Assembly: GCA_030615565.1 (NCBI GenBank)
Contig: JAUWZC010000147.1
Location: 1-5,744 of the forward strand
Source of the DNA: Desulfobacteraceae bacterium
GTDB taxonomy: Bacteria > Desulfobacterota > DSM-4660 > Desulfatiglandales > B25-G16
Length of the DNA stretch: 5,744 nt
Reading direction: 5' to 3'
This document shows, in pieces, positions 5,163 through 5,744 of the stretch (position 1 is its first letter; every line of letters begins with the position of its first letter). The position numbers and the translations under genes were made by a program. Below the pieces are notes generated by a model that worked only from the letters and a program-made list of their open reading frames with translations, did no database searches and was not told where the DNA came from.

Positions 5163-5744
5163 ATGATAGATCTCCATACCCATTCCTTATTCAGTGACGG
5201 TGAATTGCTTCCTTCAGAACTTGTAAGGCGTTTAGAGGATATGGATTATTCCTGTGTTGCAATAACTGATCATGTTGATTCATCAAACCTCGATTTTGTG
5301 ATCACCAGATTGGTTAAGGTAGCAAGAGATTTAAATCAAAGACAATCTGTTAAGGTCATCCATGGTGCTGAGATTACTCATGCCCATCCGCAGTTGATTG
5401 AACCTTTTGTTGGACAGGCCAAGGAGTTAGGGGGCAGAGATAGCTATAGTTCATGGAGAAACCATTGTAGAGCCTGTAGCTAAAGAGATCAACAGGGCAG
5501 CTATTCTTTCTGATGTTGATATTTTGGCCCATCCTGGCCTTATAGCTATTGAAGATATTAAGATGGCTGCTGAAAGAGGTGTTTATCTCGAGATGTCGAC
5601 TCGCCATGGCCATTGCTTTACAAATGGATATGTAGCCAGATTGGCAAAAGAATTTGGGGCAAAACTTGTTTTAAATTCAGATGCCCATTCCCCTCATGAC
5701 CTTATGACCCGCCAATTTGCTCAGATGGTAGCCCATGGGACTGG
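5163..5744 (+). pseudogene. PHP-domain metal-dependent phosphatase-like gene, frameshifted, 3' end outside the window
   Basis: The gene encodes a polymerase-and-histidinol-phosphatase (PHP) domain protein, expected to be a soluble metal-dependent phosphoesterase resembling histidinol phosphatase-like proteins. The 5163 frame gives MIDLHTHSLFSDGE (metal ligands H5, H7), AITDH (33-37) and HGAEITH (67-73), then leaves the family at residue 90 and stops at 5483. Frame +1 resumes from 5434 with AEIAIVHGET, DILAHPGL, STRHGH and LVLNSDAHSP and stays open to the window edge. Together these supply every PHP metal-binding motif. About 193 residues are visible, against a family length I recall as roughly 215-225. 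The break falls in five G (5430-5434); with four G the text reads ELGAEIAIVHGET uninterrupted. The cause may be sequencing error, recent inactivation or programmed frameshifting. The ATG is certain by motif and by an in-frame TAG immediately before it, yet no Shine-Dalgarno site is visible. It lies 144 bp downstream of the DUF151 gene. Confidence 0.85.

Noticed and set aside
5374..5613. 79-codon minus-strand frame opposite the PHP gene
   Set aside because: The plus strand here encodes conserved PHP motifs on both sides of the frameshift, so the antisense frame is a shadow.

Overview
The window looks like ordinary bacterial chromosome with one repeat-dense intergenic island. It holds six protein-coding loci with bacterial-type promoters and Shine-Dalgarno sites. 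The right-hand genes are AT-rich; the first gene and the intergenic island are visibly richer in GC. The small conserved protein, the DUF151 nuclease-like gene and the PHP phosphatase-like gene in a row resemble gene neighbourhoods I associate with Desulfobacterota or Nitrospirota-type anaerobes. That placement is inference only; the window contains no rRNA or other phylogenetic marker.

Layout. Positions 2-1042 (+) are the 3' part of an MFS transporter whose reading frame runs off the left edge. It meets a HAD-superfamily phosphatase (1072-1734, -) tail to tail across 29 bp. Positions 1735-2479 contain no convincing gene but several repeat structures: an imperfect long inverted repeat (1795-1874), an array of eight ~15-bp units that switches orientation half-way (1966-2078), and a ~312-bp segment bounded by 23-bp inverted repeats with nested palindromes inside (2114-2425), which looks like a MITE or a folded RNA.

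Positions 2480-3832 (-) encode a COG2509-type FAD-dependent oxidoreductase. It diverges from a rightward series: a 116-aa conserved-looking protein of unknown function (3994-4344), a DUF151 'bifunctional nuclease' family protein (4515-5018) and a PHP-domain metal-dependent phosphatase-like gene (from 5163 to the right edge). Plausible sigma-70-type promoters lie in the divergent gap and ahead of the DUF151 gene.

The PHP gene carries a clear +1 frameshift at a run of five G (5430-5434). Both halves match the family and together hold all the expected metal-binding motifs, so the lesion is recent, programmed, or a sequencing error.

I see no defence system, CRISPR array, tRNA, rRNA or complete insertion sequence. 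The observations most worth following are the intergenic repeat mosaic and the PHP frameshift. No coherent new multi-gene system is evident. The genes look like independent housekeeping or accessory functions, not parts of one pathway.
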